From Hippophae tibetana (lineage: Eukaryota; Streptophyta; Magnoliopsida; Rosales; Elaeagnaceae), in the NCBI GenBank assembly GCA_037013495.1, contig CM072806.1, positions 26,414,001 through 26,478,000 of the forward strand: a stretch of 64,000 nt of DNA, read 5' to 3'. Position numbers and translations under genes: made by a program. Below the pieces are notes generated by a model. The model had not been told where the DNA came from. It did no database searches and saw nothing but the letters and a program-made list of their open reading frames with translations. Of this stretch, positions 47,022-60,700 are shown piece by piece; position 1 is the first letter of the stretch; each line of letters opens with the position of its first letter.

Positions 47022-49128
47022 CAAGTGGGTTATACAAAAAAGGCCACACAAACTTTACATGTGTTTTACAGTAAAATTCATGTAAATGTTAATTTGTATG
47101 AGTTAAAAAATCATATAAAAAATTCAGTTTGTAGTAGTATAATTTTTTCCAAATTTAAGTTTCATACACACAAATATTTAATGAGGCTTGATTCCACAAC
47201 CTTAACCGTCCATTTCAATAAGCCATAATACCAACTAGGCTATAAGGCCAATGGTGTAGTGTAGTTAAAATATCAAACAATATTTCATTGCAATGGTAGC
47301 ATAATTTACCCACTCAAAAAATCCATATTATAGTAGGTATAGTCAGAATATCAAACAATAGGAAATTATGCTTTAATGATACAAACATAACAAAAACCTA
47401 TAATTGTTAACCTCTGCTCAAAGAATGCATATATTCCAAAGAATGCAACAAGTTACAACACAATAAAGTCTAGAACACCATTTCTCAACTCAATTCTCCA
47501 TCTATGCTCACATGGGAATGCTTGCTCAGTTTGAATTTCCCTAAAGGACCATTACATAGATGCTTACGAATAAAGCCCATGGCATCCCTTCAATAAAAAT
47601 AGCTCATTATTACTTCTTCATAAATGCTAAGTGATCTTGACTTGAGCACCGTAGTCCCCTTCTCCCCTTCTATGATCATGAAAAACATTGAATGTTTTGC
47701 CAAGCTGATAGTATTTTTGAGAGTAATGACATATTCATATAAAGTTATACCTATATTTGCTCCACTCACATCAATTAAAGTATGATAAAGTGATTAAATA
47801 CTTTTGAAAAAAAGAAGATTTATTTTTCAAGAAATTTTTGTCATGTGTCATACCATAAATAATACAAGTGCAAATATAGATGCAAACTTAGGTAACATTA
47901 ACATTCCTCTCATTTTTGAAAGATTGCTCTTAGGAGTCCATACTCTTTTCGATAAAAATGAGACAAAAATATAGTTAAAGTAAGAGGAGGGTGAGGTGTA
48001 TGATACAAGCATACGATTGCTCAGGCTACTTGGCGTAGCACATGGGTGCACGAGACGTAGACGAGGACCACACATGGCGTTGAACTACGGGCAATGTAGA
48101 TTGAAGGGACCACCAACCAATGCAGCATAAAAAGGGTTACAATTCAATTAGGAATGTCAGAATTGGTTAGCATGATTTCCTTGTACTCCCATGTGCATGT
48201 AAGGTTATATATAGCCATAGTTATTTCAAGAATGAATATAAAAAATTATAAACAATTTTGCTTCTCTCTCACCTCTGTTCTTCTTCTTACTCTCTTCCTT
48301 GAAATTCAACCATAACAATGTACAATATATGAATGCGTGTATTTCTCTATTCATCTCAATGTATTCTGAGAGCATTTATGACATAGGGAGGTCACAAATG
48401 GAATAGTTATCTTAATTTTGAAAGAATAATAATATTTCTATGAAATTATTATATGGATAGAGTAAAGTGTTTATTGAATTTTAAATTTAAAGAATAAAAT
48501 GTTGAAGTAATGATAGATCAATTAATAATATATGACTAATTATATTATAATAATTGCACTTACTAAGTTTCATGCACTTGCTAATAATATTAAATATTAT
48601 ACATGTTTTAGAAAATTTGCTCAAATTTCCCCTTTTTAAGGTTAGCCTAGACTCCAAATTTCTCCTTTTAACTTCGGTAGTGGCTATATTTTCGCTCTTT
48701 AATATACGAAACAATACATATGTGATAGGTTGAAAGTTATATTATACATTTTTCAAATTATTTGTTGAAATTTAATTGATTCGTTTACATAATTTTATTC
48801 TTTGATAACTATTAATTATTCTATGATCTGTTCTTTACACTTTTAGCATTGGGTTGATTTTCACGGTTATGCATTCCAGATCTCTCGCTGCCTTTTAAGC
48901 TATCATTCCTTTCTGATTCTCTCCATTTCTGGTTGTCGTTGTTGGCAAAGGATGCTAATGAACGTTCCATCAACCCAACGACAACGTTCCCCACTCCGAC
49001 CTCTCCGGCAGAAGCAATCTCAATTTTGATATCATATTATAAATCTCCGGAATAATGATGTCATTGTTGAAGATTGGCATTGCTTAGTTTAGACTATTTC
49101 AATCAAGAGAACAAGTAAATAAAATAAA
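47022..49128. other. Intergenic region upstream of the channel gene
   Basis: No gene seen. Around 48100-48330 a TATATATAGCC box, a following GAATATAAAAAATT and a CT-rich tract look like part of an old LTR or a stray promoter. 48840-49128 is less AT-rich and probably holds the channel gene's promoter or 5' untranslated DNA. Confidence 0.4.
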
Positions 49129-49287
49129 ATGTTAAAGACAAAAGACAAGAAGATTGGGGAAGCAAGATTGCTATGAAATGGGCGATTGATAATCTTCTGA
49201 ATAATGGCGACACCCTTTATTTGATCCATATCAAATCCCAGCTAGGCGGTGAGACTCGTAATCTTGATTGGTCCACCACTAATTCAC
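49129..49287 (+). pseudogene. First-exon fragment of a universal stress protein (USP) gene
   Basis: ATG at 49129 opens MLKTKDKKIG, typical of plant USP starts. Then about 20 nt appear lost with a frame change. From 49158 the frame GSKIAMKWAIDNLLNNGDTL, then YLIHIKSQ and NLDWSTTNS, matches the first beta-alpha unit of plant USP (USPA) proteins. It stops at a good splice donor, CAC|GTATGT at 49287/49288. No second exon, ATP-binding G2xG9xG motif or other USP part follows; the channel gene's ATG is only 81 bp further. So this is a broken, captured or left-over exon. It may now serve as 5' untranslated sequence of the channel gene; that is inference. Confidence 0.6.
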
Positions 49288-49368
49288 GTATGTTAATCTT
49301 CCCTCTAATTGTTTCGTATTTCATTCTAGGTAACATGATACATAAAGTTTGCAGAAAAATTTCTGGAG

Positions 49369-52300
49369 ATGATTCTCTCGGCTCTTTTGACTTCAGCTGG
49401 AATTAATATTGGGGTATGTGTCGTACTTTTCTCATTATATTCCATATTAAGAAAGCAGCCGAATCTTGTCGGTGTGTATTTCGGGCGGAAGCTTGCTTCA
49501 GCACGTTTACGCCACAATGAGTCTTTTTGTTTCGAGAGATTGGTTCCTTCTGTTAGTTGGGTTGTAAAAGCCTGGGAAACAACTGATGAAGAAATTTTGG
49601 TTCGTTGTGGCATGGATGCTATCGTTTTTCTCAGGATGATTGTTTTAAGGTAATAAAATTCACAAGCCTCTCTAAAATTGTTGGATGTGATAATTAAAAG
49701 GTTTAATTTTATGAAATAATTTTTATTTTCAGTTAAATATATGTTAATTTTTTTATAACATAAATAAATATATATTTTTTAATGTACGAAAAATTTAATA
49801 TATTTTTTTAAAAAAATTAAAATAAAATCAGTTAAATAATTAAATTATTTAAACATCTAAATAATTAAAATCCCTACTCACAGTTTGAGAACTATTTTTA
49901 AAATTAATCACGATTCTTGTTATGTGCTTATCTCGATCACCCAATTGATAACAAAAATTGAAATAGAGCCAATTTGCTTGCGTTATTGGTCAGGGCCTAG
50001 AAACGCACAATTGGTGGTAGGAAGAATATTATTTTGGATAAAATAATTTACAAAAGTTGATTTTTATTCATTTAACTTACTTATAGCAACAAAAAATAAA
50101 GTTTGTTATTTTTTTAATGTTACTTTTTTATTAAATTTTTTTGTCAAGAGTCTTTAAGAAGGAATTTTTTTTTTTTTGACTAAATAGCACTTTTTCTGTA
50201 ATAAAACTAAATGATATTTTATAACCTAAAAACTACATTTTTGACTCTAATTTATGTATGTACAAATTATTTACCTTATCTGTTGAAATTTTTGAAAGAC
50301 GATGTTTTAATATAATTTTGAAAAAATGCAATGTATAACATCATTAAAAGTTATAATTATAAAATTAATATCTTAACGATGAGTTAATATATTTTTACTA
50401 TAAAAAAATTCATTTTAAATGTTTCATATTGTATACCATTAGGTCATTCAAGTTAAATTTCTACTAATTAGATTCCGTTCATTGTTAACTTTAATGTTAT
50501 ATGAGTTATTATTTTTTTCAAAGTTTTAAGAGTATTTCCCTATAATATTTCATTCAATTTGTGACTGTTAATCAATTTTATCTCTTAATTGAGTTTTTAT
50601 TTAGTGCAGGAATAATTATATTTTCATGTAGCATGTTTCTACTTAAGCGAGCAATATCTACCGTTTTATATGTTTATTTCAACTTCACTACATAGTTCCA
50701 TAAAAATTAAAAAATCTTGATGTTAATTTACTAGTTTCTCGCCTGCTTTTGGAACTAATTCTTGTTACTCTACAGTACTCGGGTGTTTTGCATTGCTAGT
50801 GCTTTCTGTATATTTTTAGTGACTCCAGTTAATTATTATGGTAAGAAGAGGCAGTACCATCAAATTCATTTAGAGTCTCTACAAGTATTCACCATCTTGA
50901 ATGTTTCAGAGGGCTCAAAATGGTACGCAATCTTAATCATTAAATTTTAGAACATGTTAAAAGGATTTGTTGTTAATTTTACTGTTTAATATTCAGAAGA
51001 GTGAGTATGGATGATTGGATGTACAGATGTGGAGATCTAATAAAGTTTTCATGAGGGAATTGGACCTGCTGTGTGTTATTGCCTGTTACTAAGATTGGAC
51101 CAATGACCATGTATCATTTGTTAATCGATTAACATTTTTATATTTTGGCACTCCTATTCTTGTAACTAGAATACGATCCCTTGACTGTTTTTGCCTTCTT
51201 CCTTCTGATGAATAATGGAAATGATCTGTTAACTTTATCGATAGGTCAATTGATACTCTTTTATTTTGACGTGGTGCTATAGCTATTAACTTTTGGTCAA
51301 ATACTCCTAATTAGTGGTCTCTTGTTTTCTTCAACCTCAGGCTTTGGGCACATTGTCTTGTACTATATATCATAACCTCCTCAGCTTGTATTCTCCTTTA
51401 CTTTGTAAGGATGTACAACTATGTCTCCTTTTCTAGTTTTATTTGCATCTTTTAATTATAATAAAATGTTCATCAAGTTCATGTCATATAATTCTCTTGA
51501 ATATTTTCAACTTTGGAAACGTTAGTGAACTACTTCCATATTTCTACAGGAGTACAAGCGCATAACTAAAATGAGGCTAAATCATATTACTGATTCTTCT
51601 ACAAATCCAAGCAATTTTACAGTTATCGTTCGTTCCATTCCCTGGTCACCTCAAGAATCATACAACGATTCAGTCTTAAAATACTTCTCGAAGTATCATG
51701 AATCCACCTACTTATCACACCAAATGGTTTATCGGACTGGCACAATGCAGAAACTGTTGGTGAGTATCTGCCTTTATCATTTCCGATGGAGAATTCTTCT
51801 TCATCTTAAAAGATTATTCGTTTCTTAATTTATTTGGGGGAAGTTGTCTTTTCAATTACCTACATTTGTTTTTTTAACTATTTATGGGTTTGTTAGCTGA
51901 TATGTAAATTATTGCCAGATTCTTGTGAAAACTACAAGGCTTGCTTTGCTTTTTTAATATTAATGATAACTTGCTTAATTTTGCAGAGTGATGCTGGGAA
52001 GATATGCAAGATTTTAAAACCTGCTTCTGCTGAACAAAATGTTAGACCAACCTTAATGAAATGTTGCCTATGTGGGGAACAGCCAAATTCTTTTAGGATG
52101 CTTACCTCTGAGCCAGAAAGTGTTAACGGAAAGGCCGATTTTACCCCATATTTGGCTAAAATAAAGGTGATTACAAATTTTTGTTATGATTGATAAGAGT
52201 TATTATTTATTGTTTTTGGAGTATTTTTTATTTTAAATATATTAATATTAAATTTTATTAATTTGAAATATTTTTGAGAAGCATCTAATAATTCTTAGCT

Positions 52301-55300
52301 CTGGTTTCACATTATTCTTGCAGATAAAAGCAAGTAGCTTTTGTGTTTTTGACATCTTGTCTTGTAATTTTGTTTGTGTTATATGGTGTTTTTTTTTATC
52401 TTATTGTCAAGCAGTAGTATTTAAGGGCACTGGGCGAGACTTGTAATGTGGCCCATATACATAATATTTTAAATAATTAAAGAAATATAAAAATATTTTG
52501 TATTAAAATCTGTTTAAAAAATTAAATTAATAATAGTTTTCATTAAATATACAATGTATCGATACAAAATAAAACTTAATTTATACATGTATATATTATT
52601 ATATAATTGATCAGTTTAATTCGTACTTCATAATGTGCTTACCTTTATTGGATCTTCTTCTTTGTTTTTTCAAGTTTAATCATCGGCTCCATATTTATTA
52701 GGATCGTTATTATTTTAAATTTATTTATTTATTTTGCTTTTTTAGATACAAAAGTATCAATTAAGCTCTGAATTACAAGATACAATTACAATTATTTTTC
52801 AATCAATAAGATACATAAGTTAGGATGTAAAATGCTAATATTTTGGTAGATGAAATTTGCCAGTGGTTTAGCCATATGTATATTGCAAAAAAAAAAAAAA
52901 ATTAAACATTATTTGAAACTTAAAAGTAGTTTTGAAAGACTCCAATTAAAGCACCCAAAGTTTTAAACATTTGATAAGATGTCGATATCTAAAAAAAAAA
53001 AAAAAAGGAAAAAAGTTGTTGCAAAACAGATAAGATAAAAAAAATTAAATGAGAATTAATTGAGTGTAATAATTAGATATGTATAGATATTGGATAGATT
53101 TGACATAATTATTAAAAGATTCTTCATTAATTAAGAAAGTAAATATTGATAAAGTAATCTAATACATTTATCAGATTCTTAAAAAATCAAAACATCTATT
53201 GCTACTTTTTAGGCTAATAAATTCTTGGTAATGGTCCCTAGATCAGATTATAATTAATTGTCTATATTAAAAAAAAAAGAACAGGGGATCCTTTATTACC
53301 TGGGCCATAGGCGACAGCCTCTATGACCTTAGCCTTAGGCCGGCCCTGTTTCATGTTCATATAACTTTCTTTGTATTATAAACAGCTGATGAATTGGTTG
53401 GTTCACATTTCTATTATTCTAATTAACCTTAGTACCTTTAAATTTTCATCCATAACTTCGCATTGCCATGAGTAATAATCGTCTCCTTGACATGATCTCT
53501 GGCAATAACTGATTTTTTAATCAACTGCCTTCATTAGTAGGCCATTGAATTAGGGGCTAGGTGCTCTGAACGTTTCTGGTTCCCATTCCTATGAATTGAA
53601 AATCGACCTTCTTATTCTTGATTATTTTTTGGGTTCTAAATCGACAAAAAAAATGTTTTGGATAAGAGCGAAGATGAGCCAATTCCACCAAACCTCTCAA
53701 AAGACTAGCCACTTTATCTTTGAAATTCTTGCAAACACATGGCTAATTCTTTAGCTATTATTCTTTAAATTTTTCCTCATAGAAACTCAATGCAACTCTT
53801 ATCCCCTTGGGATTTTTTTTTCATGTAATTGTTTGAATATATGTATGTTATTGGTAATTACCATAAACAGCCTTTGACTTTGAGTTTACAGAAATATCAC
53901 ATGCCTTCTTGAGGTTTGAAAAATATCAGAAAATTGAACCTTATATCTGAGAACTAACTCAAATTGAGGGTGCGGTAAAATTGTAAATTATTAACCTTAT
54001 TAAAAAGGAAACTTAACGGGATGTGTAATCCTATTTGCTCTTAAAGTATCTATGAAAACATGACAAACCACATGGGAAGTCTTTGATATAGTTTCAAATG
54101 TTTGGTAGGTTTGTGATATTTGGACTTATCCAAAGGATATTTATGATATGTGAACATTGAAGCAGCGTAGCCTAATACTCACCATATCTTACATACAGGA
54201 TTGTGCAGCTGCTTTTGTATTTTTTAAGACCCGCTATTCTGCTGTTGTTGCTGCACAGGTTCTTCAGTCATCAAATCCTATGTTATGGGTGACAGACTTG
54301 GCTCCAGAACCACATGATATTTATTGGTCAAATCTTTGGATACCTTATAAACTATTGTGGATCCGTAAGATAGGAATACTTGTAGCTTCTATTGCATTTA
54401 TGATTGCTTTTCTATTTCCTGTCGCATTTGTACAAGGCTTGAGTCAACTTGACAAGCTAAAACAAAGATTACCCTTTCTTAAAGGAATTTTGAAGAAGTG
54501 AGTAAATATATCCCTTTTCACTTCCCTTTATTATGCTTGTTTCTTCAGCAATTTTGTTATTACATGAGTCAGTGTGGCATAAGTTTGTTGCAATAAACTG
54601 TCAATAGAAATTGTACTTTGGCTCTACTTTCTCTTTGTTGTTGAATTGTCATTAGTTATTAATGAAGTTATGTTAGTTATAGTATTGTAATCATGTTGGT
54701 CATAGAATGTTGAGCATATTTGATGCCATCTATTTATGTGCTTACTACAAATGTTGCCATAAAAAAGATTTTACCTCTTCTTTGTGCAAGACCTATTATT
54801 ATGAACTGGTTTATATTTGTGTTAGCCAACAGATTATGCACATTTATGTCAAACTAATCCTATACTTTCACTTGTAGGAAATTCATGGTCCAGATGTTAA
54901 CAGGTTACATGCCAAGCGTGATTTTAATCTTATTTCTTTACACGGTTCCACCAACAATGATGCTGTTTTCTGCAGTGGAGGGATCTATCTCTCGCAGTGG
55001 GAGGAAAAAGAGTGCATGCATAAAAGTCTTGTACTTCACAATCTGGAATGTCTTTTTTGCAAATGTCTTTACAGGATCCGTTGTTAGTCGATTGCATGTT
55101 TTTACTAGTGTGAATGACTTACCTACCACATTTGCCAATGCAGTTCCATCACAGGTGATAAATCCCCTTCTAAAATATCTCAATGCAATATATTTTCTTA
55201 TATTAGGTTTTATATATTAGGACTAACCACATTATACGCCCCTATTAAATCAAGTGCATCCAATTTGCTCTATGTTGTTTCTGATTTTGTTGACATTAGG

Positions 55301-58300
55301 TCCCCCATGTAGATTTTCAAACTAACTGTCAACGTACATTGTGATAATTTTTTTTTAAAAAACATCATATTTTCTTTCGTGCTTTTATACAAGTGCCATA
55401 GAACAATTGTCACTAATTATTTGCTTAAAACGAACAATAAAATTGAACCAGTGTCTTATTATACTGTTTTTCTCTTTTTATTTTTTCCTACCATTAAATT
55501 GTACGTTAGAAGTTATACTAACAACCAAAAAATTTTAAAAAACCGAGGAAAGCTAACCAAATATTATTATTGTTAATTTTGTGTTGAAAATTAGTTGAAT
55601 AAGGACATAAAAGGATACTTGTGTTTTTTTAATTTTAACCAAGCATAATCGATGTTGCCTGTTTGTTTTGAATGGAAATCTCCTTTTAGGTCCTAATTTC
55701 ACTAAACCTGAAATAATAGGTAGTAAATTGGGTAAAAAGAATTCCACATGGAGCAAATTGGATTAAAAAATTTAAGATGAAAAAACTGGATTTATTAGGG
55801 ACCACTGTCTACTGGTGTAGTTAATCGTATGTATTGCGACACATAAGTCATAGTCTGTCATTCTATTATCTTCTCATTCATATTTTGAGGAAAATTTTAT
55901 CACAAACCTCCCTAAACTTTGGAAGAATAGCACAATCCTTCTTGAGGTTTCAAAAATATCAAGAACTTCCAACTGTTAGTTTTCCTTTAATGAAGGTATT
56001 AAAAACATGTTATTTTCTTGCTTTTCATTTTTTTAAATAAAGATTAAAAAAGCCTAATAATTATATAAAAAAAACCTAACACATTTTTTCACCTCTCTTC
56101 TTTGATGCTGCCTTTCTTTCTCTCTATAACCATCCAAACCTATTCCCCTCCATTGCCATCGTTATCAGCACTTTTTGTCCACTTTTCTTAATGGGATAAT
56201 AAACTTTTTTTTTTTCCCCTGTAAACCATTCTGTATATTTCACGGTGAATTTTTAAAATTTGTTATTAATATATAAGATATTATTTTTATTTGTTTTAGA
56301 GTAAATATCGATGGCATATCATCGTAAGATTAGATAAATTATTAGTTTAGTCTTTCACATTTACAAATCAATCAACTAGTTTTCTATAGTCAAATTTGAC
56401 ATGTTGGCTTAAGGACAAAACGGTAGAAGTAAGAGTAACTTTACATTAAATTTGTAAATGGCTGAAATAAATTTTAAAAATATATTAAACTTATTGGAGA
56501 ATTTACTTTTTTATATAATATTTATTTTTCATTTTTATTAGTCTTCTCTCTTTTCTTTGTTCATTTCTTATTGTTAATTATTATTAATTTTTGTTCATAT
56601 AATTTTATGCATACATATTACTTAGAATAATGTAGAAGTATATTTAAAGATTTCAAAATGAAAATTTAGTCTCTTAAATATTTTGAGTTTTGAAATCAAA
56701 TTAGAGATATTATTCTTGAAATGTGAGGGACTAGATTAATAAATTTTTCAAATTCTAAGGTAATCATGATATTTATCACATATTTTATCTAAAAAGAAAA
56801 AGAGTTAACGTGATTAAGAATAGATAAAAAAACGGTGGATTTGATTATCCAAATTATCGGTTTGATTTTTATGCGATAAATTTTTAAGATGTGTATACAA
56901 ATTATTGAAGATGAAGTTCACTTCAATTGAATGAAGACCTCTTCATTCTAATTGAGCGCCATTAGGATGAAGGTCACTTCATGTATGTCCTTTAGCTTGA
57001 TGAAGTCCATTTAATTTTGATGATCTTTATCTGGTTTATTGGGAGTAGGGGTGTCCAACGATCCAATTCGGTCTGATTTTGGTTAAAAAACTTTAATTGG
57101 ATTTGACCGTTTATATTACTCGGATCGGACCAGACCGGACCGTTTGAAACGGTTTTAAGAAATAAAAATCGGACTGGACCGTTTGATTTATAAAATGGTT
57201 CGGTTTGGTTCAATTTTTTATAATTTAATAAAGAATAATGTGAAATTTTTAATATATTATTAAACTCGTCCGATCCGATTCGAATGGTTTAAAATTAATA
57301 CAAATCGGATCAGACCGTTCGATTTGTAAAACCGTTCAATTTGATCCAATCCGATCCGATTTTACGATTTGGTCCGATCTCATTCGGTTTATGAACACCC
57401 CTAATTGAGAATCAATCTCAATCAAAATTTAACCAATAACAATCAACCCATAGTCTAGTCAACCAAATCAATGAGTCAATCTTAGTAAATGACCAATCAA
57501 CGTGTTAATGTTGGAGAGAGAATATAATTTATCTACCGTGTGATATTTTTGGTAAAATAAAACTTTCAATTACTACTAAATGTGTTATTTTTAGGGTAAA
57601 AAAAATTATGCACTTTTGTGTTTCTCTCTCTCTCTCTGCGTGTAAATACATCCCATTTTTTATTTATTTATATACCTCCAGTCCCCTAAATCTGGGTGAA
57701 AATGAGGAAAAAAAAATACTAAAATGTTTTTAAAAGTTTGATGTCCTGTTCATATTGTGGGATACTAAGGAAATGACAACCTTAATTAAATAGTCATGTG
57801 GATGATAGTGATGCTCATAAAAAATAAAGGGAACTAAGTGTACCATTTCAAGAGCACAAACCTACAAAAGCAATATAGTGGAAGTAACTGTTGCTATGTG
57901 CTTTTCTAACTAAATTTGATCTTTTAAAATATGCAGGCTAGCTTTTTTCTTACTTTTGTTCTATCATCTGGTTGGGCAAGTTTGGCATGTGAATTAATGC
58001 AACCTCTTGCTCTTATATGCAAGCTGCTTAAGCAATTTGTATTTGGAATGAAGGATGATTCTCCTGAGAGTGTTTGGTCTTTTCCGTTTCATACTGAAAT
58101 TCCTAGAGTTTTGGTTTTTGGATTCCTTGGCTTCATCTGTTCTATCTTGGTGCCCCTAATAACGCCCTTCTTGCTCTTTTACTTTGTTCTTGCATATCTT
58201 GTGTATCGAAACCAGGTGATGATTTCTTTTCTAATATAATTTTGTATTCTGTTTAAATGGTTCGAACTACACATTTACGTTTTAAAAAGCTACAATTTCT

Positions 58301-59297
58301 CAACTAATCCTTATTAATTTTTTTTATAGAATTGAATTTTATCCATGGTTCCACCTACATTTCTTTTCTTCTTCTTTTTCGGCCTCATGCATTCATTACC
58401 TTTTTCATTTCCTGAGCTTGTATTGTTCTTCGCCATAGGTAGTATTTGGTTTAGAAATACTATTACATTGTGCAAAAGGAAAAAAAGGAATAATATTAAT
58501 TGAAAATATTATGCTAAAATAGACTTGTTCTAATAGAAAACTACTAATTAATTAGTACACAAAAGGTTGAAAAATAGTGGTCTTTCATTTAGTTTATGGT
58601 TCTTGTTGAGTTTCTATGTTATCCTAATTTTGGATATATTTCAATCAGATTCTTAATGTATATGTTTCAAAATATGAAAGTAGAGGGCAATACTGGCCAA
58701 TCATTCACACTACATTTATCTTTTCAATGGTTACCATGCAAGTCCTTGCTCTTGCGACTTTTGGGATTAAAAGATCAAAAATTTCAGCGGGCTTCACTAT
58801 TCCACTAATTATTTGCACTCTTCTGTTTAATGTGTACTGCCGGCAGCGGTTTCATCCAGTATTCAAGAGTCACGTTGCACAGGTAGAGTTGTTCATAAAG
58901 GAGTGAGTTTTGTGTATCAGTACTTATTTCCAAGCTTAATAAGAGAGTTATGTTTTAGGTTCTGATTGAGATGGATCAGCGAGATCAGCAGTCTGGGAGA
59001 TTAGAAGAGATCTATCAAGAGTTGCATTCAGCCTATTGCCAGTACAAATTAGCTTCTCATGAATTGTCCAGGTCTGGCCGATTTAATCATCATAAAGATG
59101 ATGAGAGTTATCGGAACCCACCACATGGAAGGCCAGGTTTGTTTCATCCAATGTTTGAAATACCTAATATCTGGAATTAAAGGCGTAACTACTTATCTGC
59201 TTTTGCTTTTAACTTCTCAGGGATGGAACATGACCATGTGGATGATTCATGGGGTGCTGGTTGCAATTTTGAGATTCAAGAAATTACCAAGAGTTGA
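49369..59297 (+). CDS. OSCA2-like: OSCA/CSC1-like hyperosmolality-gated cation channel (RXW8/HYP1 type), 11 exons
   Basis: Exons: 49369-49649, 50776-50922, 51341-51404, 51550-51759, 51987-52166, 54199-54497, 54878-55154, 57937-58215, 58649-58882, 58959-59136, 59221-59297. All introns are GT-AG and the exons join in frame to 741 codons, a usual family length. OSCA proteins (animal kin: TMEM63) are membrane cation channels opened by membrane tension or osmotic stress. Visible: N-terminal membrane segment SALLTSAGINIGVCVVLFSL (residues ~4-23), two more at ~88-112 and ~144-164; a cytosolic domain (~165-345) with SNFTVIVRSIPWSP, CCLCGE, AAFVFFKTRYSAVVAAQ, and LAPEPHDIYW; then the pore domain (~350-650) with FMIAFLFPVAFVQGL, YTVPPTMMLFSAVEG, KSACIKVLYFTIWNVFFANV, SGWASLACELMQPLAL, FPFHTEIPRVLVFGFLGF, YLVYRNQ and YCRQRFHPVF. 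The C-terminal tail is short and charged. The start resembles RXW8-type OSCAs more than OSCA1 or ERD4. No damage seen; subfamily call is from memory. Confidence 0.93.
52167..54198 (+). other. Intron 5 of the channel gene
   Basis: 2.0 kb, AT-rich, between the exon ending LAKIK and the exon starting DCAAAFVFF. It contains a probable hAT-type remnant (52412-53348) and a block at 53886-53960 that recurs in intron 7 near 55905-55985 (CTTCTTGAGGTTT.AAAAATATCA). Confidence 0.8.
52412..53348. mobile_element. Possible hAT-type transposon remnant in intron 5
   Basis: The right end, read inward, is CAGGGCCGGCCTAAGGC...GCCTATGGCCC, the GC-rich terminal form often seen in plant hAT elements. The left end starts CAG and within 43 bp reaches TAATGTGGCCC, a partial inverted match. 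The interior is AT-rich and non-coding. No convincing 8-bp target duplication. Confidence 0.4.
55155..57936 (+). other. Intron 7 of the channel gene
   Basis: 2.8 kb, the longest intron, between AVPSQ and ASFFLTF. It holds a hAT-type MITE (57046-57403), a (TC)n run near 57625-57637 and otherwise AT-rich unique DNA. Short frames inside are not exons. Confidence 0.85.
57046..57403. mobile_element. hAT-type MITE in intron 7 (358 bp)
   Basis: Ends TAGGGGTGTCC / GAACACCCCTA form a ~10-bp inverted repeat with one mismatch. The flanks ATTGGGAG (57038-57045) and ATTGAGAA (57404-57411) look like an 8-bp target duplication with two G/A differences, as expected for hAT. The interior is full of GATCCGATT / CGGTTTGGTT-like motifs and has no frame. 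Confidence 0.7.
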
Positions 59298-60700
59298 ATC
59301 AACCATTTATTTGCTAGGCAAACTGGAGTGGCATCTGCAAATTCAATTTATTCTCATTTCTTCTGATAATACTTGAAAGGACATGTGGTATTAGGAGCCT
59401 TAATCTCACATTCATTAGGAAAGATAACAGTAGTGTTTATAAGTAAGATGAGATTTGCATTCTTTTGAAATTAAACTTTTAGGATTGAATGACTATATTT
59501 TTATTTTTTTCTCTTTTTTCTTCCCCATTGATTTACTTAAACTTTGATACCATATAAATTTTGTATAATGTATAAACAACATAAGACATCAAATCTTAAA
59601 AGGTTAACTTCCAATGATAATGATGATCATAATTATTTATAAACCTTAAATTAGTATCATACTTAAGTAATATGGGCCATTCTTTTCATATTATAAGAAT
59701 AAAGGTATATGTTCAATCCACCATTGTTTTTTCCCCTCTATATATGGGTAGGGTGTATCAAATCGCTATGTTCACAAATTTACATAAGTACGATTTTGTA
59801 ACGAGGAAAAAACAACTTTGAAGATAAGATTGTAAAAGGTTTTGAAATTACATTATTACTACATGATGGATGTAAATCATTCTCTTTTGAACAATTTGTA
59901 CATGATTGTTGGCACAAAGTCAAGCAACATTTCTTTGGAGTTTAGATGCTTTGTTCTGGTTCAAAATATATTAGCATATTATAAATTTTGTATAAGGAAA
60001 AAGTATAGTCCAAGTTCGTTATTTTTAACAAAAGTATACTTTAGTTTCCTACCTATTAGATGTAGGACCACAATCTGTTATATTTATAAAAGATGATAGC
60101 ATAAGTTCGTTTTACAAAGTAATGAAATTATGTTGCCTTAGTTTTGAAGTTGACACGTAGGGTAGTACAAGTCCATTACTTTACAAAATGGACTTTGGTG
60201 ACTTTTTATAAATGTAGCAATCTTATGTTACTCAACATAATAGGTAATGATCTAAAGTGCATTTTTACTAAAGATACAGACTCAGATAACCCTTCATCAT
60301 TTGCATAAAGTGTATTGGGTAAATAATATTTTTAACACTAAATTATAGTGATTGTTACAAGAGTAATGTGAAAACTTGGTTGTTACAAGAGTACTATGAA
60401 AACTTTAAATTGTAATAAGTAAATTTTTCTATTAGTTTTTGAAATATTTTTAAGGTTTTGGTGTTGAGAACACTAGCTCATCACCCACCTCAACTTCCAT
60501 GTTTGTACAAGGTGGTTTTCAAGAAGAACAATTCTTGAAAAATGTATCTGGTCGTAACTATACTACTTAATACCACTTAGATATCGAAATCTCATAAATC
60601 TCTTTCCATGTTATATTAACATCTCTTCATGTCTTGATCGGACATATAAATAGGAAAGCATCCCCACTAATATTATATAGCATTACTAACAATTCCTTTT
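59298..60700 (+). other. 3' untranslated and downstream region of the channel gene
   Basis: No further exon. No canonical AATAAA within 150 bp of the stop; the nearest loosely similar strings are AT-rich tracts near 59470-59500. The rest is AT-rich intergenic DNA without recognisable genes. Confidence 0.5.

Noticed and set aside
49173-49406. N-terminus of the channel protein starting at 49173
   Set aside because: This frame is universal-stress-protein-like and ends before joining the channel frame; the channel start at 49369 gives the family's typical N-terminus.
55379-56040. Extra exons in intron 7 (55379-55576, 55834-56040)
   Set aside because: The exons on either side join in frame as AVPSQ|ASFFLTF, a contiguous family motif; these frames show no homology.
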